Origin: Paracoccaceae bacterium
Lineage (GTDB): Bacteria > Pseudomonadota > Alphaproteobacteria > Rhodobacterales > Rhodobacteraceae
DNA: 42,753 nucleotides
Assembly (NCBI GenBank): GCA_020832705.1
Contig: JAFIEE010000006.1
Span: 1-42,753 of the forward strand
Reading direction: 5' to 3'
Each line of letters opens with the position of its first letter. Within the stretch, counting starts at the first letter, position 1. A program made the translations under genes and the position numbers. Shown here piece by piece: positions 1 to 8,429 of this stretch. The notes under the pieces are model-generated. The model worked only from the letters and a program-made list of their open reading frames with translations, was not told the DNA's origin and made no database searches.

Positions 1-575
1 CCGCGTTGTCTATACCCCGGCTGGTGTCTTATCTTGGGGCGCCGGGGGGGCAAGCGCGCCGGCGGGCGGGCGATGAGCGAAAGATACGGTTTCGGCGCGC
101 CACCAGACCTTCGGGCCTGTGCGTGGGCGCCGACATCAACAAGCAGAATGTCGCCCGCCTGGAGACGGCAGAGCCGGTTTCCATGCCGATACCGGGTCTT
201 CCACAACCGGGCCCTCAGCCAGAGCCAAGGCAAGGACACGGTTGTGCCGGGGCACATCCTTGAACCGTTCACCCTGTCTCTCGGCAGCAATGGTCGGCCA
301 CGCGTGACCGAGGCAATGAAAGCGCCGGGCCTGCCAGTCGGTCGCCGCCGTGCCGGTTGATTGATGTGTGACAACGGCATTGTCGTGAAACGCGACAGGA
401 CGTTCAGGGCAGCCACGGACAGCCGCGGGCAGCTTCAACAGCGCAGCGAGCCTGCTGAGCAGGGACTTCCCGGCAGCCCGTGCGAACCGGAAACGGGCGG
501 GCGCCATCAGATATGTCTGGGGGTGTCTGCTTCCGCTCACCCTGTCTCTGCTTCAGGGGCTGCTGTGCAGCAGAC
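1..575. other. No recognisable gene
   Basis: I read both strands of this stretch and found no frame that resembles a known protein. The longest open frame (540 to 136, minus) has no ribosome binding site and a composition that looks like antisense noise. It may be decayed sequence or the far edge of a gene outside the window. Confidence 0.5.
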
Positions 576-1250
576 TCAGAGCCGCAGGTTGCGCGCCAGT
601 TGAACGGCGTCTTCTGACAGGATCATCACGTGATCGCGCATTTCCGTCGCCGCGGCTTCGGCGCTGCGGGTGGCAAGGGCGGTGGCGATCTTCCGGTGCT
701 CGGACTGGCTGTCCTTGCATCGGCCTGGATGGAAGGTGATGTGGCGCCGATAGGGGGACAGCCTGCGATCAGCAAGGCGCAACTGTTCCACAAGAGCGCT
801 GTTGTTCGATCCGTCCCAGATGGCGCCATGGAACCTGCGATTGACCTCGAAATAGCTTTCTGCAGTGCCGTTGGCGGCTTCGTGTTCGCAAAGCGCGTGC
901 ATGCGGGCGATCTCGGCAAGCTGGGCGTCGCTTGCGCGCGCGCAGCTCAGTCGCGCGGCGAAGGCTTCCAGCTCCGCCACCACCTCGAACAGTTCGACAA
1001 GGTCGGTCATTGTAGGACGTGCCACCGACGCGCCGGCACGCGGCCTGATCGTGACCAGCCCCGACGAGGCCAGCTTGCGAAGCGCCTCGCGGACGGGGGT
1101 CCGAGAGGCAGACAACCGTTCGGCAAGGTCCTCTTCATCCAGCCGGTCGCCGGGCAGAACCCGCCCTTCAACGATGTCGGCTTCGATCCGTGCCTCGATT
1201 CGCTCTGCGAGCGTCGTGCCGGCCATGCTTTCGGGCGCGGTTCGCAACAT
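576..1250 (-). CDS. GntR-family regulator, FCD subfamily
   Basis: A 224-residue transcription factor. An N-terminal winged helix-turn-helix (about residues 12-75, with the subfamily hallmark SRTPVREALRKL) is followed by an all-helical FCD ligand-binding domain. The FCD metal-binding residues appear as NRRFH, SEHRK and the final DH. The frame is open further upstream, but the ATG at 1250 is preceded directly by AGGAAAGG, and translation from there gives the standard family length. It is divergent from the SDR/TctCBA operon at 1390, so it most likely senses the transported organic acid or its derivative and controls that operon. A palindromic site lies between the two genes. The exact ligand cannot be read from sequence. 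Confidence 0.9.
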   Translation of the reverse strand: MLRTAPESMAGTTLAERIEARIEADIVEGRVLPGDRLDEEDLAERLSASRTPVREALRKLASSGLVTIRPRAGASVARPTMTDLVELFEVVAELEAFAARLSCARASDAQLAEIARMHALCEHEAANGTAESYFEVNRRFHGAIWDGSNNSALVEQLRLADRRLSPYRRHITFHPGRCKDSQSEHRKIATALATRSAEAAATEMRDHVMILSEDAVQLARNLRL

Positions 1251-1321
1251 GCACCTTTCCTGATCAGTTTCACTTCGCTTCGACTTTTTTCCATCCAAAT
1301 GCAAACGAAATCGACGCAAGA

Positions 1322-1331
1322 TTGTATACAA
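1322..1331. promoter_or_regulatory. Palindromic operator TTGTATACAA
   Basis: A perfect 10-bp palindrome sits between the divergent GntR regulator and the SDR/TctCBA operon. A second partial site, GATATACAA, follows at 1356-1364. FCD/VanR-type GntR proteins commonly bind GTATAC-centred palindromes, so I infer that the adjacent regulator binds here. Confidence 0.6.
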
Positions 1332-1389
1332 GAGATTAACAAGATGGTATCTGCCGATATACAAAGGCGCAAAGTCGAAAGGCACGAAC

Positions 1390-2172
1390 ATGGACCTCAA
1401 GCTCGCGGGCAAGAAAGTGCTCATCACAGGGGCATCGCAGGGGATAGGGGAAGGGCTGGCGCATGCCTTCGCGCGGGAAGGTGCCAGCTTGCGCCTCACA
1501 GCGCGCCGCAGCGCGTTGCTGGAAGCGCTTGCCGTTACCCTGCGCGAGGAGCACGGGGTCGACGTAAAGACATTCCCGCTCGATCTTGCGGCGTCGGGCG
1601 CTGCAGACCGGCTGGCCGAGCTGGTCGGCGATATCGACATACTTGTCAACAACGCCGGGGTCATCCCGGGTGGCAGCCTGACAGCGATCGACGAGGCCGC
1701 GTGGCGTGCAGGGTGGGAGCTCAAGGTCCTTGGCTACATCAATCTGTGCCGGGCCTATTACGCCAGGATGAAGGCGCGCGGCGGCGGTGTCATCATCAAC
1801 AATATCGGCAACGCCGGCGAAAAGCTGGACGCCGACTACATCGCCGGCAGCACCGGCAATGCCAGCCTGATGGCGTTTACCCGGGCGCTGGGCGGGCCGT
1901 CACTGGACGATGGCATCAGGGTCGTCGGCGTCAATCCCGGACCCGTCGACACGCCGCGGATCTACAAGCTGCTGCGGACCCGCGCGCAGGACTGGTTCGG
2001 CGATGAAAGTCGCTGGGAAGAACTGCGCGACAGATACCCGCTGAAACGCCCTGCCAAGGTGGCAGAGATCACCGACTCCATCGTGTTTCTGGCGTCCGAG
2101 CGCTCTGGTTACACCAGCGGGACAATCCTGACGATCGACGGCGGGATCGCCGCGCGCTCGTCGATCATCTGA
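1390..2172 (+). CDS. SDR-family protein with degenerate catalytic site
   Basis: A 260-residue Rossmann-fold protein of the short-chain dehydrogenase/reductase family. The nucleotide-binding motif GASQGIG (residues 14-20), the NNAG motif (87-90) and the C-terminal SGTILTIDGG region are intact. The catalytic segment is not. Where family members read YSASKAAL, this protein reads GSTGNASL (153-160), so the catalytic Tyr and Lys are Gly153 and Asn157. The usual Ser region reads NNIGNAG. The ORF is otherwise undamaged and is the first gene of an operon, so I infer a conserved atypical SDR, not a pseudogene. An AAAGG stands upstream of the ATG. It may bind a nucleotide or CoA-type ligand or catalyse with other residues. 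The TTT transporter and a racemase/decarboxylase-like gene follow it. Confidence 0.85.
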   Translation: MDLKLAGKKVLITGASQGIGEGLAHAFAREGASLRLTARRSALLEALAVTLREEHGVDVKTFPLDLAASGAADRLAELVGDIDILVNNAGVIPGGSLTAIDEAAWRAGWELKVLGYINLCRAYYARMKARGGGVIINNIGNAGEKLDADYIAGSTGNASLMAFTRALGGPSLDDGIRVVGVNPGPVDTPRIYKLLRTRAQDWFGDESRWEELRDRYPLKRPAKVAEITDSIVFLASERSGYTSGTILTIDGGIAARSSII

Positions 2173-2232
2173 ACAACAGGCCGACCAGAAGCCTGACCCT
2201 GACCGAAGACCTATCACAGAGAGGATAAAGAC

Positions 2233-3192
2233 ATGAGAAGGCTTGGATACATGTTCGGGGCGGCGCTGGCCGTTGCCGCAGGCGGTGCAGCCGCCGACAC
2301 CTTCCCCGACGGTCCGATCACGTGGGTCGTGAACTGGCCTGCCGGGGGCGGGCAGGACACCACCAGCCGACTGGTGGCCACGCGCCTGTCCGATGCGCTC
2401 GGCGTGCCGATCGTGATCGAAAACTACGAAGGCGCAGGCGGACTGGTGGGGATGCGCGCGCTTGCCGCGTCTGATGCCGACGGATACACCATCGGCATGC
2501 TCGGGACATCGAGCATCATCCAGCAATACACCATGGATGAACCTGTCATGATGGACGACCTGACCGTCCTGTCGATGTTCGGCCCCGATCCGGCGGCGCT
2601 GAGCGTGCACGCCGGCACACCATTCGAAACGCTTGAGGATTTCGTCTCCGCCGCGCGCGAGGCGCCGGGATCGGTTCCGAATGGCAATGATCCGCCGGGA
2701 GGCGCGTCCTACATTGCGGCGACGATCCTCGAAAACGAGCTTGATATCGCGCTCAACAAGATCCCTTACGGTGGTTTTGCGCCGACCGTGACCGCGCTGC
2801 TGGGCGGCGAAGTGTCGAGCGCCACCGTCCCGATCCCGCAAGTGATCGAGCATCATGCGTCGGGGGCGGTGCGGATACTCGGTGTGATGTCGGATCAGCG
2901 CCACTTCCTCGCCCCCGAGGTTCCGACCTTTGCCGAGCAGGGGTTTGACGTTGTCGCGGGGGATTTCCGCGCTGTGGTCGGTCCGGCAGGCATCCCCGAA
3001 GATCGCGCGGCGATCCTGTCCGAGGCGCTTGTCAGTGTCCTGTCCTCGGACGCGTTCGTCGAGGCCGCCAATGCGGCAGGCTACATGATCGAACCGTTCG
3101 GCGCGGAAGAGGCGCAGGCGCGAATCCTTGCATTCGATACTGCCGTTTACCCTGTGCTCGAGAGCGCCGGACTTGTCACAAACCCCCGCTGA
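2233..3192 (+). CDS. TTT transporter substrate-binding protein (TctC/Bug family)
   Basis: A 319-residue periplasmic solute receptor. An N-terminal signal peptide (RR, hydrophobic core, cleavage near AAA-D at residues 20-23) precedes a typical Bug fold. It begins with FPDGPITWVVNWPAGGGQD, the loop that contacts the carboxylate ligand, and includes the VIENYEGAGGLVG segment found in the family. The ATG has a good Shine-Dalgarno (GAGGATAAAG). It is followed by overlapping tctB and tctA, forming a complete tripartite tricarboxylate transporter. Family members bind di- and tricarboxylates or aromatic acids; the ligand here is unknown, but the downstream decarboxylase-like gene hints at a malonate- or maleate-type diacid. 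Confidence 0.9.
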   Translation: MRRLGYMFGAALAVAAGGAAADTFPDGPITWVVNWPAGGGQDTTSRLVATRLSDALGVPIVIENYEGAGGLVGMRALAASDADGYTIGMLGTSSIIQQYTMDEPVMMDDLTVLSMFGPDPAALSVHAGTPFETLEDFVSAAREAPGSVPNGNDPPGGASYIAATILENELDIALNKIPYGGFAPTVTALLGGEVSSATVPIPQVIEHHASGAVRILGVMSDQRHFLAPEVPTFAEQGFDVVAGDFRAVVGPAGIPEDRAAILSEALVSVLSSDAFVEAANAAGYMIEPFGAEEAQARILAFDTAVYPVLESAGLVTNPR

Positions 3193-3712
3193 TCCAGAAG
3201 CCCGGCGCGCGGCGTTCGCCGACCTCGCGTCGGGCACGATCTTCGTCGCGCTGGCGGCGGGACTCGCGGTCGCCCACTTTGCCCAGGGCGGCCGCCTGCA
3301 CGCTGATTTCGGCGCCGAGCCCGGGCCGGCATTGTTGCCCCGGATCCTGCTGCTGGTGCTGGGGGTCGCCGGTGCGCTTCTGATCCTGCGCAGCATGATC
3401 GTGCTGCGCCGGAGCCGCGAAGGCTGGCACGCGCTGCGGCGCGAGACTGCACGCTTGCGGGGCAGCGACAAGGACGATCTGGTGCAGGTTCTTCTGGCGC
3501 TGGCTCTGCTTGCCTTGTTTCAGCCGGTTCGCGGGGTGATCGGTGCAGCAGCGGCGCTCTGTCTTCTGGGTGCGGCGCTGGCCATGCTCACGGCAAGGGG
3601 GGAAGCCCGGTCAGGGTTGCGCGCCCGGGCACGCCCGGCGATCGAGGGCGCGCTGATCGCGCTGGTCCTCTTTGCGCTTTTCCGTTTCGTACTTGGTGTC
3701 CCGCTCCGATGA
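3173..3712 (+). CDS. TTT transporter small membrane subunit (TctB family)
   Basis: A small integral membrane protein with about four hydrophobic segments (for example near TIFVALAAGLAVAHF and LLPRILLLVLGVAGALLIL). The order TctC-TctB-TctA is standard for these systems. The start is uncertain: no good ATG exists after the tctC stop. I chose a TTG at 3173 because GAGAG lies 8 bases upstream and it gives a 179-residue protein of normal length. This start lies inside the 3' end of tctC, so the two genes overlap by about 20 bases. The stop overlaps the tctA start (ATGA), indicating translational coupling. Confidence 0.8.
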   Translation: MSQTPADPEARRAAFADLASGTIFVALAAGLAVAHFAQGGRLHADFGAEPGPALLPRILLLVLGVAGALLILRSMIVLRRSREGWHALRRETARLRGSDKDDLVQVLLALALLALFQPVRGVIGAAAALCLLGAALAMLTARGEARSGLRARARPAIEGALIALVLFALFRFVLGVPLR

Positions 3713-5208
3713 CCGATCTGTTGACAGGCCTGGCCACCGCGGCCACCGACCCGACACTGCTGTTGCTGTCGTTCATCGGGGTCATGCTGGGGCTGGTCTT
3801 CGGTGCATTGCCGGGGATCAGTTCGACAATGGCGCTGGCGGTGCTTCTGCCCTTCACCTACGGGATGGAAACGCCTGCCGCGATGATGCTGATGTTGGGG
3901 GTGTTCTTCGCCAGCGTGTATGCGGGATCGGTCTCGGCAATCCTTCTGAGGATCCCCGGCACCCCGGGTGCGATGATCACGCTCATGGATGGCAACGCCA
4001 TGGCGAAGCAGGGCCGGGCAGGCGAGGCCATGGCCTTTGCGCTGGTTGCTTCGCTGTTCGGAGGCGTGATCGGCTGGATCATCATGGTGACGCTGGCGCC
4101 GGTAATCGCGACCTATGCGCTGCGGTTCGGCTCGCCCGAATATGCGGCCGTGGTGTTCTTCGGGCTGGTGCTGGTCGCCTATGCGTCTTCGGGCGACACG
4201 CTTCGGGGTCTGGCGGCGGGCGCCATCGGACTGCTGATCGGTGTTGTCGGGCGCGACCGGATCACCGATGTCCCGCGCTTCACCTTCGGCACTGCGGAAT
4301 TGCAGGCCGGGATCGATTTCATCCCGCTGGTCATCGGCATCTTTGGCATCGCGGAGGTGCTGTCGCTACTGGCACGTCGCCGCGCCGACACTGTCAGCGG
4401 GATTCCGACGCTGGGCCGGCGCAGTTGGCCCGGCTGGCGCGCACTGGTGCCGGAAATCCCCACGGCGCTGCGCAGCTCCACCATCGGCGCGTTCGTGGGG
4501 GCGATTCCGGCGGCAGGGTCGGCGGTCGCTGTTGCACTGGCCTATTCCATCGAAAAGCGCCTGTCGAAACACCCCGGCAGGTTCGGCACCGGAACGCCGA
4601 AAGGGGTTGTCGCACCGGAAGCAGCGAACAATGCCTGCGTTGGTGGCTCGCTCATTCCGATGATGACACTCGGCATTCCCGGCGACAGCATCACTGCCGT
4701 GCTGATCGCGGTGCTGCTGCTGCATGGGCTGCGCCCGGGCCCGGGCCTGTTCGAAAACCAGCCCGAGCTGATCGTGACCATCTACGCCGCAATCTTCATC
4801 GCCATCATTTTCACCGGGTTCCTTGCCGCGACAGTGGGCCTGCCGCTGTTTCGCCGGGTGCTTGCGCTGCCGCAGCGCGTGCTGCTGACCGGCGTGTTGT
4901 TGCTGTGCCTGCTGGGCGCTTTTGCAGTACGCAATTCGATCTTCGACGTGTGGCTGGCGGTGTTCTTTGGCGGCGTCGGTTTTGTGTTCATGCGTCTCGG
5001 GATTCCGGTGCTGCCCCTGGTCTTCGGTGCGATTCTGGGCCCCATCCTTGAAGAGAACCTGCGGCGCACGTTGTTGATCCATCGCGACTGGATGGTGTTC
5101 TTGGAGCGTCCGATTTCGCTCACACTGATCGTGGTATCGTTCCTTGTCCTTCTGGGCCCTCCCCTTGCCACCTTGTTGACGCGCGCAGCGCAGAGGAGGA
5201 AGCGATGA
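3709..5208 (+). CDS. TTT transporter large permease (TctA family)
   Basis: A 499-residue polytopic membrane protein with the TctA layout: two homologous halves, each with a Gly/Pro-rich signature. The first half contains GALPGISSTMALAVLLPFTY (near residue 27), and the second contains APEAANNACVGGSLIPM and GIPGDSITAVL. It is the ion-coupled permease partner of the TctC and TctB proteins just upstream and starts at an ATGA overlap with tctB. Its stop overlaps the next gene (5205), so the racemase-superfamily enzyme downstream is coupled to transport. Confidence 0.93.
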   Translation: MTDLLTGLATAATDPTLLLLSFIGVMLGLVFGALPGISSTMALAVLLPFTYGMETPAAMMLMLGVFFASVYAGSVSAILLRIPGTPGAMITLMDGNAMAKQGRAGEAMAFALVASLFGGVIGWIIMVTLAPVIATYALRFGSPEYAAVVFFGLVLVAYASSGDTLRGLAAGAIGLLIGVVGRDRITDVPRFTFGTAELQAGIDFIPLVIGIFGIAEVLSLLARRRADTVSGIPTLGRRSWPGWRALVPEIPTALRSSTIGAFVGAIPAAGSAVAVALAYSIEKRLSKHPGRFGTGTPKGVVAPEAANNACVGGSLIPMMTLGIPGDSITAVLIAVLLLHGLRPGPGLFENQPELIVTIYAAIFIAIIFTGFLAATVGLPLFRRVLALPQRVLLTGVLLLCLLGAFAVRNSIFDVWLAVFFGGVGFVFMRLGIPVLPLVFGAILGPILEENLRRTLLIHRDWMVFLERPISLTLIVVSFLVLLGPPLATLLTRAAQRRKR

Positions 5209-5876
5209 CCGCTGACCGCCACCGTATCGGGTTGATCGTCCCGTCGTCGAACACGGTGGTCGAAGACGTCTGGACGCGCATTGCCCCGTCCATGCAAGGG
5301 CTGGCCTGCCATTTCGCGCGGATCTCGGTCACGGCGATCCAGCAGGATGCTGCGACCGCGGCGCAATTCGAACGAGAAAAGTTGCTTGCCGCCGCTGACC
5401 TGCTGGCTGAACTGAGGCCCGAGCGGATCGTCTGGGCGGGAACCGCGGCGGCCTGGATCGGCTTCGACCATGATCTCGAGTTGTGCGCGCAGATCACCGC
5501 GCGAACGGGAGTGCCGGCAACGACCTCGCTGCTGGAGGTCAATGCGGCGCTCGCGGCGCGCGGCGCCGCGCGGATCGCGTTGATCACGCCGTATCGCGCC
5601 GAGACGGAAGCCGCGATCATCGCGAATTACGAGGCTTCGGGCGTTTCAGTGGTTGCGCAGCGCAGGTTGGACTTGACGGTGAACACGGATTTTGCCGCCG
5701 TGACGCCCGAGGCGCTCGCCCGGATGGCGGAGGAGGCCTCGGCATCCGAAGCGGATGCAATCCTTATCGTCTGTACGAATCTCAGGGGCGCCGAGGCCAT
5801 GGCGCATCTTTCCGCCGGGACACGGGAAAAGGTCATCGACTCGGTTGCCGCGACCTACCAGTCGCTCCAACGTTGA
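5205..5876 (+). CDS. Asp/Glu racemase superfamily enzyme, arylmalonate decarboxylase/maleate isomerase-like
   Basis: A 223-residue enzyme of the cofactor-free Asp/Glu/hydantoin racemase superfamily. The N-terminal IGLIVPSSNTVVE is typical of the maleate isomerase/arylmalonate decarboxylase branch. Maleate isomerases and racemases use two Cys. Here the first is Gly79 (WAGTAA) while the second is kept as Cys190 (VCTNLRG), and the oxyanion-hole Tyr130 is present (TPYRAE). The Gly/Cys arrangement is that of arylmalonate decarboxylase, which decarboxylates disubstituted malonates. However, the residues after Cys190 (TN) are closer to isomerases, so the reaction is open. It overlaps tctA by ATGA and is last in the operon, suggesting it acts on the imported diacid. 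Confidence 0.8.
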   Translation: MTADRHRIGLIVPSSNTVVEDVWTRIAPSMQGLACHFARISVTAIQQDAATAAQFEREKLLAAADLLAELRPERIVWAGTAAAWIGFDHDLELCAQITARTGVPATTSLLEVNAALAARGAARIALITPYRAETEAAIIANYEASGVSVVAQRRLDLTVNTDFAAVTPEALARMAEEASASEADAILIVCTNLRGAEAMAHLSAGTREKVIDSVAATYQSLQR

Positions 5877-5974
5877 GCAGAAGACCGTCGCGCGGCGCCA
5901 TCAGCGCATTGGCCAAGGGTGCGGCTGTCTCCAATGCGCGGCTTTACCCACTTATTCGCAGCCTTGGCGGCACG

Positions 5975-6011
5975 GACAGGGTGCGCGGGTTCCTGTAGAC
6001 CCGCGCCTGTC
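5975..6011 (+). terminator. Strong hairpin, possible terminator
   Basis: An inverted repeat pairs GCGCGGGT (5983-5990) with ACCCGCGC (5999-6006) around an 8-base loop. The pairing extends outward with GACAG/CTGTC after a 3-base bulge. There is no T tract, so it would be Rho-assisted or an RNA-stabilising 3' end for the operon ending at 5876. The rest of the 5877-6122 gap shows nothing else. Confidence 0.5.
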
Positions 6012-6122
6012 GTTGGCGCGCATGCACCCGCGATCCCGATCATTCATGCCCATGGAGAGGACGTGCCCCGGCCCATACAGGACACATCTGCATGCGAGAC
6101 CTTTACCTTCGGCAATGCCACC

Positions 6123-6626
6123 ATGAAGGGAATGGCCGTGGTTTACTGGCTGATCATGCCGGTGGCCTGCGTTACCGGCCTGATTGTCGCCCTGCTGGCC
6201 ATCGAGGACTGGCGGCTCTTTCTTGTCGCCCTCGGCCTCTGGCTGATCGCCTGGCTGGCGGTGCAGCAGGCGCGGGAGTATCGATCGACGCTCGGGCAGC
6301 AGATGCGGGTGGATGCCGCGGGCATCTCGCTGCCCGAGCTCGACATCCTGCTGCCGTGGGAGAGCATGGAGCGGATCACCCAGCGCCGTGACAGGCGCCG
6401 GAGCGGTGGCTGGCGGTATGTCGAGTTCCATGCCGGCACCGACGACGAGGCGGTGCTGGAGCGTTTCGCCGAATTCAACCGCAACGTGCCCTCCGCCCTG
6501 GGCCCTCTGGCGGTGCGCAGCGCGGGGTTTGTGGTGGACATGCTCAGCGACCCCCGCCGCGATCATCCGCGTCTGATCGGTGCTTTGCGGCGCTTTGCGC
6601 CGCAACTGCTGCCGCCGGAAACCTGA
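6123..6626 (+). CDS. Small membrane protein of unknown function
   Basis: A 167-residue protein with two adjacent N-terminal membrane segments (VVYWLIMPVACVTGLIVALL and WRLFLVALGLWLIAWLAV) followed by a soluble domain of about 110 residues. The soluble part has a DILLPWESMERI stretch that could form a PH-like or DUF-type beta domain. I do not recognise the family. The frame is open upstream, but the ATG at 6123 places the membrane segments at the N terminus; the ATG at 6132 is an equal alternative and neither has a strong ribosome binding site. It stands alone between the region 1 operon and the convergent FAD oxidoreductase. Confidence 0.6.
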   Translation: MKGMAVVYWLIMPVACVTGLIVALLAIEDWRLFLVALGLWLIAWLAVQQAREYRSTLGQQMRVDAAGISLPELDILLPWESMERITQRRDRRRSGGWRYVEFHAGTDDEAVLERFAEFNRNVPSALGPLAVRSAGFVVDMLSDPRRDHPRLIGALRRFAPQLLPPET

Positions 6627-6717
6627 CTCGCGGCAGTTCCCCGGAAGACGATGCAGGAAATCGGCCGCGGTGTCGGCGTAGATCATGTCCCGGCAGGCTG
6701 CGCGCAGAGTATCCCGT

Positions 6718-8301
6718 TCAGCGCAGCGACCAGCGCCAGTCCTTCAGGATTTCGCGCGCCGCGTTATGCCCTGGCACCGCCGAGACTGCGCCGCCCGGAT
6801 GGCTGGACGCGCCGCACTGATACAGCCGCCGCACCGGCGAGCGGTAATCGGCATAGCCCGGCACCGGGCGCATGAAAAACAACTGGTCCAGCGTCAGTTC
6901 CCCATGCTGCGAGTTGCCGCCGGGCATGTTGATATCCGCCTCGATGTCGCGTGGCGTGTAGAGTTTGTGCGCGATGACACTGTCCGAGAATCCCGGCGCG
7001 AAACGATCCATCACCGCAAAGGCGTTGCGCACCAGGTTCGGCCCCTCGCTCTCCCAGTCGGAGTTGCGCAACTCATAGGGCGTGACCCCGCCCTGGATTA
7101 CCACCACATGCTTGCCCGGAGGCGCAAGCGTGTCGTCGAACATGCTGGGTACATTGGGCGACAGGAACGGCTCCTGGCTGTACCAGCCGAACTTGGCATC
7201 ATGAAAGGCGCGTTCCAGAAACTCGGGCGTGGGGCAGATATGGGCGTAAGAGGCGGCTTCCGTTCCGGCCTTTTCCGGGTCGAACCCCTTGTACTGAGGC
7301 GGGCGCTCCACGGCGCACAACAGCTTGAACCCCATCCCGCGCGAGCGGAAGCCTTCGACATCCTCGACGAATTCCTCGGGCAGGTGGGCGCGGTCCACCA
7401 TGTCCAGAAAGGTGCGCCTGACGTTGACGTTGCTGATCACCCGGGAGGCACGGATCACCTCGCCCGAGCGCAGGCGCACACCCATGGCAGCGCCGTCCCG
7501 GACCAGGATTTCATCGACCCATGCATCGCACTGGATCTCCATCCCGTGCGCCTGACCCGAGGCCGCGATCGCATCTGCAATCGCCCCCATTCCGCCACGG
7601 GCGAAGGACATGCCGAGCTGGCCCACCAGATGCGTGACCAGATAGAAGGCGGTGCCCGGCGCATAGGGGCCGGCATTGCCGCCGATGGTCGCCCAGAACA
7701 TGAACTTGGCCTTGACCACATCGGTTTCGAACCAGCGTGAGACATAGTCGTAGGCGCTCATCGAAAGCGCCTGCAGCAGCGTATAGACCTCCTTTTCGGA
7801 ATTCCGCAGCTTCCAGGCCAGCCGCCCCGTGCGCCAGAGCCCCACCGGATCCTTGCGGAACGGGTTGACCGGGGTTTCGAGTTGCAACATGCGCAGGATC
7901 TCGATGGTGCGAGTCAGCCGGGCAAAGAACTTCGGATAATTCTCGGCATCCTTCTTCGAAAACCGCGCGATCTGTTCCTGTGTCTTCTTCGGGTCCTTGG
8001 AGAAGACGATGCAATCGTCATCGGTGGGGTTGACCACATCGGGCTGCGAGATCCAGTCCAGCCCGTAGCGCTTGAGTTCGAGTTCCTCGATCACCTTCGG
8101 ATGAAGGTGGCCCATGATGAAACTGTAGGTCGAGGCGCGGAAACCTGGGGCGAATTCCTCGGTTACCGAGGCACCGCCGATATGCGGCTTCTGTTCCAGC
8201 ACCAGCACCTTCTTGCCCGCCCGCGCCAGATACGCACCGCATGTCAGGCCGTTGTGGCCACCGCCGACGACGATTGCATCGTATTTCCGGTCGTCTGCCA
8301 T
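6718..8301 (-). CDS. FAD-dependent oxidoreductase, phytoene desaturase/PYROXD2-like
   Basis: A 527-residue flavoprotein of the COG1233 phytoene-desaturase-like family. The N-terminal dinucleotide-binding motif is VVGGGHNGLTCGAYLARAG, followed by LVLEQKPHIGGAS for FAD binding. The C terminus carries the matching YQCGASSHPGGAVSAVPGHN segment that contacts the flavin. Overall it resembles the bacterial relatives of human PYROXD2, not a true carotenoid enzyme, and there are no carotenoid genes nearby. It has its own upstream region with the direct-repeat element shared with the aromatic transport and catabolic operons, so I infer co-regulation and a role in oxidising an intermediate of that pathway. 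The substrate is unknown. Confidence 0.85.
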   Translation of the reverse strand: MADDRKYDAIVVGGGHNGLTCGAYLARAGKKVLVLEQKPHIGGASVTEEFAPGFRASTYSFIMGHLHPKVIEELELKRYGLDWISQPDVVNPTDDDCIVFSKDPKKTQEQIARFSKKDAENYPKFFARLTRTIEILRMLQLETPVNPFRKDPVGLWRTGRLAWKLRNSEKEVYTLLQALSMSAYDYVSRWFETDVVKAKFMFWATIGGNAGPYAPGTAFYLVTHLVGQLGMSFARGGMGAIADAIAASGQAHGMEIQCDAWVDEILVRDGAAMGVRLRSGEVIRASRVISNVNVRRTFLDMVDRAHLPEEFVEDVEGFRSRGMGFKLLCAVERPPQYKGFDPEKAGTEAASYAHICPTPEFLERAFHDAKFGWYSQEPFLSPNVPSMFDDTLAPPGKHVVVIQGGVTPYELRNSDWESEGPNLVRNAFAVMDRFAPGFSDSVIAHKLYTPRDIEADINMPGGNSQHGELTLDQLFFMRPVPGYADYRSPVRRLYQCGASSHPGGAVSAVPGHNAAREILKDWRWSLR

Positions 8302-8359
8302 GGTTCCACGTCCTGTCCGTCAAACGCCAAGTGTCCGGCATGCGCCGGAGCACCGATTT

Positions 8360-8382
8360 GCCCACCAATAGCCCACTAGTAA
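8360..8382. promoter_or_regulatory. Direct-repeat operator, copy 1
   Basis: GCCCAC (8360) and GCCCACTAGTA (8371) are repeated with an 11-bp period, 59-81 bases upstream of the FAD oxidoreductase start. The block CAACCGGAA follows 8 bases after the repeat, as it does in copy 3. Same orientation relative to the leftward gene as the other copies. Confidence 0.75.
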
Positions 8383-8429
8383 AAAACTGCAACCGGAATC
8401 GCGATCCCGGACCCTCGGCGGACCACGGG

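Noticed and set aside
576-1724. N-terminally extended GntR protein of 382 residues
   Set aside because: The extension is antisense to the SDR gene and crosses the operator region; ATG 1250 has a good ribosome binding site.
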